The notes below the pieces were generated by a model. The model did not search any database. It saw only the letters and a program-made list of their open reading frames with translations, and had not been told where the DNA came from. Below are positions 48,901 to 60,296 of a stretch of 64,000 nt of DNA, piece after piece (the first letter of the stretch is position 1; each line of letters starts with the position of its first letter). This DNA comes from Davidsoniella eucalypti (Eukaryota; Ascomycota; Sordariomycetes; Microascales; Ceratocystidaceae): positions 1 through 64,000 of the forward strand of contig RMBW01000010.1 of NCBI GenBank assembly GCA_004009845.1, given 5' to 3'. Made by a program: the position numbers and the translations under genes.

Positions 48901-50957
48901 TCGATGCCCAGGATGAAGACCCCGTCGTTATCGCCGCCGAGGAAACCGAACTCGCCAAACTTTCTGTTCGCAAGGACCACCTGCGTGGAAGTCAATTAGC
49001 ACGTTACGAAGAGCTTGTTGAACGTTCCAAGCTCCGTGCTGAAGCTCAAGCCGCCAAAGACGCCGCCGAAGAGGCTGCTCGCATTGCCGCCGAGGAAGCA
49101 GTACTCCAAAAAGAAATCAAGGCCGAAGAGGCCGAGATCTTCAGTCTAGAGAACAAGCAGAGAATGCTCAAGTCCAATGAGCAGACACGACTCGATGAAC
49201 TCAAGGCTCGTGCTAAAGCGCGAGCTGATGCCAAGACTGCTCAAGAAGCTGAAGAAGCTGCCCAGATCGCCAAGGAGGAGGAACTCCTCATCGTCAAAGA
49301 GGAGAAAGAGCTTCAAGTCTTCGAGAATCTTAAGACTAAGCGTACGTTGCGTGGTGAAGATTTGGCGCGTTACAATTATGTCAAAGGTCGCCACGACGAG
49401 CGTGAACGTGTTGCTGCCGAGAAAGCTGCCGAAGAAGCCGCTGCACGGGAAGCAGAGGAGGCCACAACCCGCGAGGCAGAAGAGGCAGCTGAGTTAGAAC
49501 GCCTTAAAGCTGAAGCTGAAGCTGCTGCTGCCGAGGCGGCTCATCTAGCCGCCTCTATCGAAGCGGAAGAAGCCGAGCTAGCGATGTTGCGATCTAAGCG
49601 CAGGATAAAAGCTGATGACCGAGCTCGTATCGACGAGCTATTGCAGCTCGCCCAGGAACGTGCTAAGGCACAGGCAGCTAAAGAAGCTGAAGAGCAGGCT
49701 GCCCGCGACGCTGAAGCACAGGCTGAGTTTGAACGCTTGGAGGCGGAGGCTGCCGAAGCCGAATCTAAGAAGCAGGCCGAGATTGCCCAAGAAAAGGTTG
49801 AACTAGCTGCATTGACAAAACGCCAAAAGAAGCTACAACCGGGAGAGCTGAAGCGCTTCAACCTTTTAACCCGTCGTGCCAAAGAACGGGCAGCCGCCGC
49901 GAAAGAAGTAGCTAAGAGAGAAGCGGCCGAGAGAGAAGCGGCCGAGAGAGAGGCGGAAGAAGAACGCCAAAAAGCTGAAGAGGAGGCAAAAGCTGCCCAA
50001 TTTGGAGGCTCACCTGGTGGCTTGTTCTGGGGCTTTGGTGGAGGCAGTGACTCGAAGAAAACGAGTGCCGAAGCTGTTGTGCTAGACCCTCCGACGGCAC
50101 CACAGGGCTACCTGGACGTATGGGGAAATGATGATTCCCCCACCTTCGAGTTCAATGCATTCACATCAGATCCTGCAGCTGATGCCGTGGCCTCCTTTGG
50201 TGATTCTTTGGGTGTTGATGCCAAGCCTAGCAAAAAGAAGGGTTCGTCTTCAGACGATCTTTCAGACGGCAAACAGTCAATTGGTAGCAAGTCAGGCAAG
50301 GGGACTGAAAAGAAACCAACCATTGCCAACCTTATCGACGACGATGTTTCGGGCTTAGGAACCACAACCACAACCACCAAGCCCAAGCCCAAGTCCAAGA
50401 AGACAAAAGACTCAGACCTGACTGATCTCCGGGATAGCTATTCAACACCGACTACCACCGATAAGAAGGATTCCAAGAAGAGCAGCAAGAAGAAGTCTGG
50501 CAGTAGTGGCGCCAAGGATCTTCTCGATCTCGATAGCATTGGAGTCGAACAAGCTGCGCCCGACCCGGCCAAGGAAGAAGAACACTCGGATTCTGAAGTC
50601 GAAGAGATTGTCAACTCCAGCTTCTGGGGCACAACGACGCGCAAAGTCAAGAAGAGCGAAATTCGCGAGCGCGAAGCTGCTAAGCTCAAGGCTGAAGCTG
50701 TTGCCGAGGAAGAGCGTCGTATCGCACATGAGGCCGAGGAAGAAGCCGAGAGAGAGCGTATCCGGAAGGAAGAGGAGGAGGCTGCTGCGGCAGAAAAAGA
50801 AGAGCGTCTGCGACTCGAGGCAGAAGAGGAGGAGCGTAAGCGGGAAGCCGAAGAGGAAGAACGCAAGCGTGAGGCCGAGAAAAAGAAGCAGAAGAAGAAG
50901 GAGAAGAAGAGCGGCGGTGGCGGTCTCTGGGCGACAATCCGCGGCAGCTATGATGAG

Positions 50958-50989
<32 letters not shown>

Positions 50990-53900
50990 AGAGGAAGAAG
51001 AAAAGCAGGAAGAGGAAGTCGTGGAAGAAGTCAAAGCGAAGAAGAAGTCCTCCAAGGAAAGAGAAAGAGAGAAGGCGGAAGAAGAGGCCGCCGCACGCCG
51101 GGAGAAGCGCCGCAAAGAGAAGGACGCTGCTGCCACCGAGAAGGAGAGGGAGGAAGAAGCAGCGGCGGCCCGTAAAGCCAAGCGCCGGGCTCAACGCGAG
51201 AAAGAGCGGGTGGCGGCTGAAGAAGCGACCGCGCTTGCAGCAGCCGAAGAAGAGAAGAAGAAGGAGAAGTCGTCCAAGAAGTCTAAGAAGTCCAAGGACA
51301 AGGAAGAGCACTCTATTGACGACGACCTCGCCGATCTGACACCCGAGCAGGTCGAAGAGCTGCTGATCGGCGAAAAGCCGGCTGCTGAAGAGGCTGCCCA
51401 GGATTCTGGCGGCGGCGGCTTATTTGGCTTTTGGTCAGTAAAGAGGCCAGCATCTCCGACACCCAAGAAAGGTACGTGTGTTTTCTCTTCTACTATGTTT
51501 TCTTTTCTCCTCTTTACATATACAAGTACAAATTACAGCTGTCAGTTGCGACTCTGTGGAGTCCGGGGAGGCGCACGGAGTAGTTCTCTGTAGTGGTTCT
51601 CCGGTGGTTCCTGCACTACTAATTGCACCAAGATAAATTCTCAGTGCTTTTTTTTGTGCCGGGCTGTCTGCCCCCACGATATTGCACAGCTTTAGTTTCC
51701 ATATCTCATCTGAAGCAGCCCAATGCGGCAAACGGAACAGAGGTGCGCAGACAGGTTAGTCCTCGCTAGAAGTCGTCAGAACTCATCCTACAAACACAGC
51801 CCTGGCATGTCAAGCGCTGCCGAATCGAGGCGGCTGCATATGCACAATGCACGATGCACGATGCATATACACGCATGATACACAGCGATATATAGATATA
51901 TATGTGTATATATGTGTATGCAGGCCGGCACTAGATGCACTAGATGCAGCTTCACAGTGCCTTCGAACAGGTCTGGGCTGGCGGTTCCTGCGGTCGTCTC
52001 TTGTTTTGCGTCGCTAGCCGCGGATTCTGAAAAAAAGGCTGGGGCTGTCGTATTAGTGCCATTCCAGGGGTCATGACTGCCCCCCAATGTTCTGATGCCC
52101 CAATGCCCCCAAAGGGCCTAGAACCCAATAATGCGCTGGTCATGCACCGATTTGTACGCAAAACTAGGTGGGAAGCTAGGCTTGTCGGTGTGCGCCTGGC
52201 CAGTCTATGGCATGCTTTGCATGCATACATTATCAGCTATATCTGCAGTTCGTGCATATGGCATGGCCATGTATTAGTGGTATCAGTGTATATTGCCGGC
52301 GTTAAGAGTGGTTGCTGCTGAGTTGGCTGCAAGCCCTGTTCAAGCCCAGTGGCGGACGGCCAATCGACCATATCGACGATGCAACTTCTAAGTGGAAGTC
52401 GGACTCGCCCGTAACAGGGATCATGCCGACAGCAGAGGCCCAGAAGTAGAGCAGCCAAGGACTGGACAAAAAGCTGGGCACTAAAAACGGCACACCTGAG
52501 GCGTTTTTAGTTCCTTCGTAATAGGAAACAAAAAGACTGGCTGGCTTCTTCCCGAGCAACCTACCTATAAAACACTCTTTTTCTTCCTTTCACCCTCTTT
52601 CACCACCCCAACTAACATTTATCCATCTTACTCCACAGACGACGATACTTCTCAGAAATCGGCTTCGCCTGCGCCTGTAGCTGCCTCGCCTACTTCATCC
52701 ACCCGCAAAGTCAGCAGCGCCATTGCCGACCGTCTCCGTGCCTTTGAAGCCGCCAAGGAAGATCCGTCCACCAACCTCCTCGGCAACTTTGACTCATCGC
52801 CCGCTGACCCCGCTGACCCCGCTCCGCCTGCTGACGTCGATCCCGCCGACGATCCAAATCTAGACGGCCTGACCCCAGAGGAACTTGCCCGTGAAGAGCG
52901 CCGTCGTATCCGCAAAGAGCGCAAAGAACGCAAAGAGCGCGAGGCCCGCGATCAGGAAGAGGAAGACGAGCATCGCCATCGTGAGGAACGCCGCAAAGCT
53001 CGCAAATCATCCCGCCGTGATCGAGAGTCATCGGCTACACCGGCCCCGCCTCCACCACCGCCTCCTCCAGCTGAGCCTGATAGCATTCTGCCCGGAGGAT
53101 TCCCTGGAGACGATGACCCCGCCGACATTCCTCCTCCACCGCCCGCTGATAAGATCCGTTACCGTGACGCCGCCATGTTCGGCACCACCGCGCCTGCGAC
53201 CACCGCCAAGGCCGCTGCTACTGCCCATAAGCATAAAAAGAGCAGCCGCCGCGACTCTTCAGCTATCCCATCACCACCGTCTGACGACGACGACAACAAC
53301 GCCACAACCCCCACCGACGACGAAGCTGTGACGCCACCACCTGAGCGCAAGTCCAAGAAGGACCGCGTGCGTATCCGTGATTCGTCTGCTAATGGCAGCG
53401 GCGGAAGCACAGGAGCCCCTGCCACATCTGCTGGAGCCAACGGCAGTGCTGGTGCTGGCGCAGGAATCGGTGGTTGGGTTGCTTGGGCTAACCCACTAGG
53501 CAGCGGTGGCCGTACGAAGGAACAGGAACGCGAAGAGCAGGAGCGTCAGGCTGAGCTTGAACGCCAGGCCGAAGAGAAGCGCAAGGAAAGGGAGCGTGAG
53601 CAGGAGAAAGAGCGTGCGCGTAAAGAACGCAAGGCTCGCCGGCGTGAGGAAAGAGAACGTGAGCAACAGGAGCAGGAAGAGCGTGAACTCCGCAAGCAAG
53701 AAGAGCGCGAAGAACGCCACCGTGCCAAGGCTGCCTGGGCTGCGCGCCAGGAAGAAAAGGAACGCCAACGTGCCCTGCGTGCTGCCGAAAAGGAGGAACG
53801 TGAACGCAAGGAGCTTTCGTCCCGCGGCTCAGGTTCGTCCAAGGACCGCGAACGGGATCGTGATGTGCCCCGGCCACCACCTGTCACACCTTTTGGTGTC

Positions 53901-55508
53901 GGTGATAATGGTGGTCTCTCTCGTTCGTCATCAGCCCGTGAGCGTGAACGCCGCCATGGATCTCTTTCTCGCACACGTCGCCAATTTGTCGATGTGGGCG
54001 CTCTGCCAACTATGAACGACCCGCCGCCAGAGGACCTCGATCTGAACTCCAAAGCTGCTAGACTCATGGGTATCAAACCTTCGTCAAGTCGCCGCCACCA
54101 TGAACGTGAACGCCGCGCTGCTGGAGCTACCGAAGATGAGGCTGATGGTCCTCTTGAGTCTCCCACTCGCCGTTCTCGTAGCCGCCGTGACCGCGACGCC
54201 GGTGATGAAGATCTGGCTATGGCCGATCACACTGAGCCCATGGAGGCCAGCAATCTTCCGGTCCGCACTGCTTCAAAGCGGGGTGCTATTGCCGGCCTGC
54301 TGAGTAGCTTCCGCGGTTCTGCGTCCAAGGACGAGGCTTCTACTGAGCCTACCGAAGCACCTACCTCTCGTCCTGATGGACGCCGTCGTCGCACTGCTGA
54401 AGAACGTGAGCGTAATCGCCATGAAGCTCATGAGAAGGAACACCGTGAACGCCGCCGCGAGCGCGAACAACGTGCTGCTGAACGTTCAGACCGTGAACGT
54501 AGTGACCGTGAGCGTTCTAGCCGTCCCGACCGCCGTGCTAAGCCTGGTGGTGAGATTGGCGTTGACTCGGGCGAAGCTGACCGTGAAGCTCGCCGTGCTG
54601 CTCGTCGTGCCCGTCATCTAGAGCGTGAGGCCGCAGAGATTGCAGAGGAAGCTACTCGTGGCGTCAAGGATGTCGACGACCGTGAACGCCGCAGGCACCA
54701 TCGCCAACCTGTTGCACCCGAGGATGATCTCGACGATGAAGAGCTCAATGCTCAACGTCGCCACGAAGCTCGCCGCGCTGAACGTCAACTCCGCAAGGAA
54801 CGTGAACGTGAAGAACGCGAAGAGGAGGAACGACGACTATCCAAGGAAGCCGAGCGTGCTGAACGTCGCCGTATCCGTAAAGAGCGCGAACGTGAATTGG
54901 AACGCGAACGAGATCGTGAATACGACGAGGAAGACCCGCGCAAATCAGGTCACAGCCGCCATCACAGCCGCCACCATAGCCAAGCAGCACCGGTAGATCA
55001 AGAGCTAGAAGAAGAGGAAGAGCACCGCCGCCGACGCCGCGAACTACGTGGCATGCGTGCGCGCACTAACGGCATCCCTACCGGTGTTTCACCGGCTGCA
55101 GACGAAGAGGCCTACTCTGGCGGCAGCCACCGGCGCGAAAAGCCTCGCAAGCTCAAGATTGACTCCTCATGGGGCGCTCCACCAGACAACACTGCCGATC
55201 CTGATGAAACCGAAGAACGGCGGCGTAAACGCCGGATGCGGTCAGCGATCGATCCTCTCGAGGAAGCTGATGAGCAGCGCAAGCGCCGCGCTCGTCGAGA
55301 CGGACGCGAACACAGAGATCGCGACGCGAGACACAGCAAGCAGATCCCGCCATCCGTCCCGGCGCCCCCCGTTGGTGGCACCTCAGCTGATGGAAGTGAC
55401 GAGCCTCTCCGGTCGTCCAAGCACCACTCACGCAAAAGCTCGGCTTTTGGCGATGGCAGTAACCCGCGAGGAAGTTGGTGGCGGAAATTGAAGGTCGGCA
55501 CTAGCTGA
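39911..55508 (+). CDS. Giant low-complexity repeat protein of unknown function
   Basis: Model: exons 39911-40087, 43169-43814, 44317-45003, 45127-51471 and 52639-55508; 3,574 residues. Exons 3 and 4 are near certain, the links to exons 2 and 5 likely, exon 1 plausible (its donor CAG|GTAAGT and phase fit); ATG 43766 is the fallback start. Residues 1-95 look folded (LETRLHLIARFWMHLQ, VDRIIIDWCYLANIRDRAKK). A Pro run (about 105-113) and a Ser/Asp/Asn-rich linker follow. Residues about 540-2095 hold about 20 copies of a unit ELxxLxxK..(8-12)..LRGxDLxRYxELxxRxxxR separated by Ala/Glu/Lys coils. Then come W-G motifs, a poly-Glu run (about 2446) and an Arg/Glu-rich C-terminus ending SWWRKLK. No enzymatic domain is seen. 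The style recalls disordered septal-pore-associated or Woronin-body tether (leashin) proteins, but that is only inference. Confidence 0.6.
40371..40503. repeat. Telomere-like (TCAAACCC)n array
   Basis: About 16.6 perfect tandem copies of the 8-bp unit TCAAACCC (GGGTTTGA on the other strand), followed by a degenerate AAAAACTCTTAAACCCTA tail. The G-rich strand has a GGG run every 8 bases and could form G-quadruplexes. The unit resembles but is not the common fungal telomere repeat TTAGGG. It lies between two exons of the proposed giant gene. Confidence 0.95.
41368..41616 (+). CDS. Weak candidate small secreted protein inside the long intron
   Basis: 82 codons from an ATG at 41368. The first about 22 residues (MALIVLWLSLLCSLSFPLSA) look like a secretion signal, followed by an acidic/Ala-rich mature part (EIVRLVVEEAQKRAKDV) with one Cys in the mature region (TMLCETG). 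There is no recognisable family. It could be a chance frame in the intron of the giant gene. Confidence 0.18.
   Translation: MALIVLWLSLLCSLSFPLSAHCLDGIEIVRLVVEEAQKRAKDVTMLCETGGSMSEDEAAVGVLATAQSRHASPNHPHHNFES
45246..49900 (+). repeat. About 20 diverged copies of a helical protein unit
   Basis: Within the 6.3-kb exon the translation repeats a core unit of about 30-36 residues every 55-110 residues. Examples: AELADLTAQGRSK then LKGTKLSRFNIL; AELTALEKKHASRK then LRGPELDRFNKL; TELAKLSVRKDH then LRGSQLARYEEL. Shared positions are an acidic-EL start, a basic middle, L[RK]G, an acidic/polar-L-x-R-[YF] step and a final R-x(3)-R. The linkers are Ala/Glu/Lys-rich. Nucleotide identity between copies is low, so the expansion is old. 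Confidence 0.85.
47847..47881 (+). repeat. 9-nt tandem repeat (GAGCTTGCC)
   Basis: Three to four direct copies of GAGCTTGCC encode successive Glu-Leu-Ala triplets in a linker of the repeat domain. This is a recent local slippage within an otherwise diverged array. Confidence 0.75.
50953..51008 (+). repeat. Poly-glutamate (GAG/GAA) tract
   Basis: An uninterrupted run of about 19 Glu codons, purely purine on the coding strand, following GGGGLWATIRGSYD. Likely length-variable between strains. Confidence 0.85.
51472..52638 (+). other. 1.17-kb last intron of the giant gene (or an intergenic gap)
   Basis: Donor G|GTACGT and acceptor CTCCACAG are in matching phase and join AAG-AAA to GAC-GAC-GAT. 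The sequence between is A+T-rich in part, with a TATATGTGTATATATG stretch near 51900 and no coding potential. If it is not an intron, the upstream protein ends at 51593 and the downstream frame would have its first ATG only at 53175. Confidence 0.55.
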
Positions 55509-57513
55509 CTGCCGCTGCAGATGAAGAAAAGCGATGGGGGAAGTAGTCGTGGTTTCCTACGGCACAAGGGGAGGCGTGGAGATTATTGAGATAAGACCAG
55601 TTGAGAAAGCATCTTTGCCCCTTCTCTTGGGTTGGGTCTCTTGGTTTTCTCTTCTCCCCTACTCTTTTTTCCTTGGTGGATGGAGGTTAAAGTGACAACA
55701 GTATTTAGGCTGCCTTTGTGTTCTATCTATTGTTCACTTTCCCCAACCTTTTCCTCGTGGCATTCTTGGTTGTACTCAAGGAAATTTCTTCATGCCGTGT
55801 TTTCACACGACATATCATATCTGCACCCAACAACTCTGTCTGTCCATCTTGGCTAAATCGATCCGCTTCTTGTCCGGTCTTCCACTCTTTTTTTCTCCTC
55901 TTCTCTTTCTTGGTTGCTTTGCAATCATGTCCTCTTTCTTCTCCTTCTTTTTTTGTTTCTTACTTCTTCTTAGTCTATTGTTTCATTTTCTACCTTTGTT
56001 TCTTCATCTTTGCGACTTTGTTTTCTGTCAACTTATCATTATTCATTCTCAGTGTCTTGGCTATCTACTTATATCCTGTTGTTTTGCTTTTGATTTTTGT
56101 TTCTCTTTCATATCCCTTCCATCTACTTTTTTTTTGCTATGGTTCTTTGCTCAGGCGCTGGATTGGATCTCTTCTTTTACTAGTTTTTTTCTCCATTCAT
56201 TATATCTATTCATCATGTGTTTTTTTCGAAGAAGCGTTGTTTTTTTAATCTCAGGTGGTCTTTAAACCTCTTCATCATATATATCGTTTTTTAAGCTATT
56301 TGGGCCTTTATCTATCTATTAATACTTGATTTTTCTCTACCACCAATGGAGTTTGTAGAGCTATAACTATGTCTTGTGAAGTCTTTTTGTCACCTCGTTC
56401 ATCTCTTTGAGTCTTATTTCGCGTTGAAAATTTATGATGCTTATGCACACATTCATAGAATTAGGGTTGTTACACTCTCCGCTTCATAGGGTTAGCTGTA
56501 TCTATCATAATTTGTGCGATCTTAGATAGTGAGGAAGTTGCTTATCCATTTGAAGCACGCAAGCTATCTATTGATACCATAGCCCGTTTATTCATGTCTT
56601 CTAAGTCACTTAAGTCAACTATAGATGGTCTAACACAATGTTTTGAGCCGATAAGATGTGACAATTTATGTTTCTCACTTGGAAAAGAGGATAGCCAAAC
56701 CTCTTCACTAACTTACAAGGTACGATGGAAACATCAAAACTAGAAAGAGAAGTAACCTTTCGTGCTGAATCTCAATGCTATATCATGTGACCACTAAAAC
56801 TGTCTTCAATCTTTCTTCTTTTTCTAGCTTAAGCTCTACCAACTATCATCATCAAATTCTATTTCCATTGTCACTTTCTCATTTCTTTTTTTTATGGCCA
56901 TTATCTCTCGACGCTACGCTAAAACGCTATAATTCTCGTACTTTTCTTATCACATCGCTTTCCATAACTATTTCCTTCTTTACCAGTATACAAATTATCC
57001 ATCAACCAACCAAAAACAAACATCCCATAACTCTCTTTTTATTGTTTACTTTATTAACTGCCTTCAAGTATTTACATTCGTAATATAAATTTCGAACTTC
57101 GAGTTTATATGACCCTCGAGAAGCATACAAAGCTCTCATCTTCATTCTGTTCAGCCTTTGCTCGATATATTTACATACTGCCAGCCAACTAGTATCGTGA
57201 ATTGGCATCACACTGACCCGAACGTGGCTGTTGTCTATGACTCTATTCCAACAATAGTGGCCCAAGTCCCTTTTGCTGTTAACCTTTCAACTGTGAACGG
57301 TATCCTTCTAGCAAAGCCATGCCTCACATACAGAGTTCATCTCGTCCTACGCGCCCTCCTCCTCCCCCTCCCTTGCCTATACCCTCGGTCGACCTAAAGT
57401 GCAAAACTCCAGTCACCGTCAACATTGGAGTCGGCCATGCAAATCCTCGTTCCTCTCCCTCTGTTCAGTCAAATATGCGAGGAAACAAGCCCTAGAATGA
57501 CTTTGTTACAGCC
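55509..57513. other. Pyrimidine-rich spacer downstream of the giant gene
   Basis: About 2 kb. Positions about 55628-56330 are overwhelmingly T and C on the + strand, as are about 56800-57050. A Pro-rich open frame lies at 57319-57495 (MPHIQSSSRPTRPPPPPP) and ends at TAG 57493-57495, in the same frame as the kinase ATG at 57514. It may be an upstream ORF or an unrecognised kinase exon. Confidence 0.5.
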
Positions 57514-60296
57514 ATGAAGTCTCTAGGTCGTACACACGGTGAGTCGATCCTTATGTCTCTCTCGAGGTAACATATGCTAACATGATGTTTGTCATATCCA
57601 TAGAAACCCGGAACACCAAGCATAGTACAACAGCAACTAGTCCAGCTATTACAAGCCGCCATCTGCAGGAGGTGCAGCAGGTTAATTGTGCTCCCCAGGT
57701 GATTGATACATCTACCAAGAACAGCACTACAAGAAGAGAACAGAAGAATACGGCTAGAGCCCCAAGGGGAGGAGACCGAAGCGTCATTGTCAAAGTATTT
57801 GATGGTGGCACTGTCAACCGCAACAATCTCCCTCAGAAGCGAACCATATCTATCCGCCAACAAAAGCGCTCCTCGGACGGCTTTTCAGCCCGTGTTATCA
57901 AGCCATCCCTGCATCATCGATCCTTGAGGCCCTGGAATTTCTTGTCGTCGTCGAGCCTCACAATCGAGACAGTAGAGCGTGCCACCGCAGCCAAAGTCTA
58001 CCTGGAATCATATTTTTACAACATACAAAATCGGCTTGACATGCGTGAACAGTTCAGACTCTACATGGAGAATGAGCTACAGGTCACTGATCACCTTAGT
58101 CCGGAGCAAAAGGTTCTGATGCGCATGCTATTCAACCAAGAATGGGCGTGGCATTTACGGGAGACTCGACATCTTATAGCACGGAGCTCGAAAGCTACGC
58201 GTAAGTTGCGTCGGTCTCCTTTCATTGACGACTATGACCAGCTTCGCATTCTAGGCAAAGGAACCTTTGGGGTCGTGAAACTCGTTCGCGAGAAAGGCTT
58301 CAATAGTAGCAATCAAGTATATGCTATGAAGATTATTCGCAAAGCCAATATGCTCCGCTACGATCAAGAAGGCAATCTACGTGCCGAGAGGGATCTTTTG
58401 ATTGCCGCCCAAAACTCGAATTGGTCAGTAATGTCTATCACTTTCATAAATGAAATATCAAGCTAACACATGTATCTATCTCTGGATCCAGGATTGTACC
58501 ACTTATAGCCAGCTTCCAGGATGCGTCTAGACTCTATCTAGTCATGGAGTTCATGCCTAGTGGCGACTTCATCTCGCTATTAGAGCGTGTTTGTCGGTTG
58601 ACTGAGCCTGTTGCTCGTTTCTACATTGCCGAGATGGTTCTTTGCATTGAAGAAGCTCACAAACTCAACTGTATTCACCGCGATATCAAACCTGACAACT
58701 TCCTTGTTTCGGCATCTGGCCATATCAAAATCTCCGATTTTGGTCTATCATTTGACGGCCATTGGGCCCATGATGCTTCATATTATAGCGCACAGAGATA
58801 CTGGATCCTTCACCAGATGCGAATGGATCTGCCTCGAGACGATCTATCTGTTCCCAGTCAGGATAGTCAGAGTCGTAACCGAAGATGGATCCGATCTGTA
58901 GAGTCTGGACTCAAGAGACATTCACGTGCCCTCAATGATGGCGAGTCATTGCTCAGTTGGCGTGACAAGTTTGGAAAACGGCTTTCAGCCCAGTCCATTG
59001 TTGGCACTAGTCAATACATGGCGCCTGAATTAATTCGTGGTGACCATTATGATGGCCGCTCAGATTGGTGGAGCTTAGGGGTTATTCTGTTTGAATGCTT
59101 ATACGGATTTGCGCCTTTCCTGTCCGAAGAGGGCAGAGACAAGACCCGAGAAAAGATACTAGTAAGTCTAATTATGGTGGACTACGAGATTTCAATATGG
59201 GTTCCTCAGCTAACAATATGGGCTTACTTAGAACCACAAGGAAACATTGAAAATCCCAGAACAGCCCTTTATCAGCACTCGTTGTCGAGATTTCCTTGTA
59301 TCACTTCTTCAAGACCCAGAGAAACGTATCACTGCAACCCTTTACAACTGCAAGCCCACTTCTAAATCGCGGTCAAGCAACATCGAGTACAACATTAGCA
59401 ACTTTATTATCCCGCATGATGCCGATGTGATCAAGCAGCATAGCTGGTTCAGGTCAACAAATTGGGAGACTCTACACCAACAAACGCCACCATGGGTCCC
59501 AAATATCAAGAAATCCGACGATATGACTTGGTTTGAGCAGAGCAAGTTTATCAGCGATTGGTCAGACTCAGAAGACGATATCGACGAGACTAATGATCTC
59601 CCCAGCGTGACACGAGAAGAAGCACGGTCTATTCTTGCGGACCCCGAAGCTAGCCTAGACTCCGTTGTCGAAAACCTGTTGTCATACAAGTACGATAACC
59701 GTGGTCTTCGCGCAGTGTGTCGTGAAATAGATGAGTCTGGTCTTGACAAACGGGATTGTTGTGACTTGAAGAAGTTCATTGTCAAGAATGCTGTAATGGA
59801 GAAACACCGGCCACGAGATTTGTTCCTACGGTCACGAGAAACAAAGTCCAAGGCAATAGCGTTGCGAAAGGAGGTTGGGTTCTTAGACTATACCTGGAGG
59901 CGCAGACGAGTCTACAACTATAGTTCTATATTGTCGCCACCCGGAGGCTCTAGTAGCATTACCAACCTAGCCCAACTTGTGCCATCTCCTTCTCATGTTG
60001 CAGAGAACGAGCGAGGTACAGCTATCACCTCTACTAACAATGCAACTTCTACTGTCAACACCATTTGCAATGCTGATAATCCTGTTGCCGCTGGCAGCAG
60101 CACGAACATAAACGCCAACATTATCGATAACTACCTTGATACAACCACTACTTGTGGTAGTAACGACACCGTAAGACAGCACACAACGGAAATATCCACA
60201 AACCTAAACGTGACTAGTCGTGGTGTTGATCATAGTAGCAATTATGCTATATCTAACATTTCGGGCGTAATCACTCCCAATTTTGCTCCTAAGTGA
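57514..60296 (+). CDS. NDR/LATS-type AGC serine/threonine protein kinase
   Basis: Exons 57514-57538, 57604-58423, 58492-59161 and 59232-60296 give 859 residues. A basic, disordered N-terminus is followed by an NDR-style regulatory helix region (ERATAAKVYLESYF, about 127-185), where MOB coactivators bind in this family. Catalytic motifs are LGKGTFGVV (about 225), VYAMKII (lysine, about 248), IHRDIKPDN (about 343), DFGLS, a long insert before the activation loop, and SIVGTSQYMAPELI (about 450). The hydrophobic phospho-motif FLDYTWRRRRVY is near 721, well after the kinase core. The remaining tail is Ser/Thr/Asn-rich. NDR kinases (Cbk1, COT-1, Dbf2) act in polarity and cytokinesis; the exact subfamily is not resolved. 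The donor of exon 2 is GTCAGT, weaker than usual. The 25-nt first exon is the least certain part. Confidence 0.85.

Noticed and set aside
45500..51500. Long minus-strand and alternate-frame ORFs over the giant gene, some with hydrophobic or Ser-rich translations
   Set aside because: They mirror the Ala/Glu/Lys codon pattern of the plus-strand gene and contain homopolymer-like runs. They are shadows of the real frame.
39911..55508. Identity of the giant gene as leashin (Woronin-body tether)
   Set aside because: Size, disorder and fungal context fit, but I cannot match any conserved leashin segment from the sequence, so no symbol is given.
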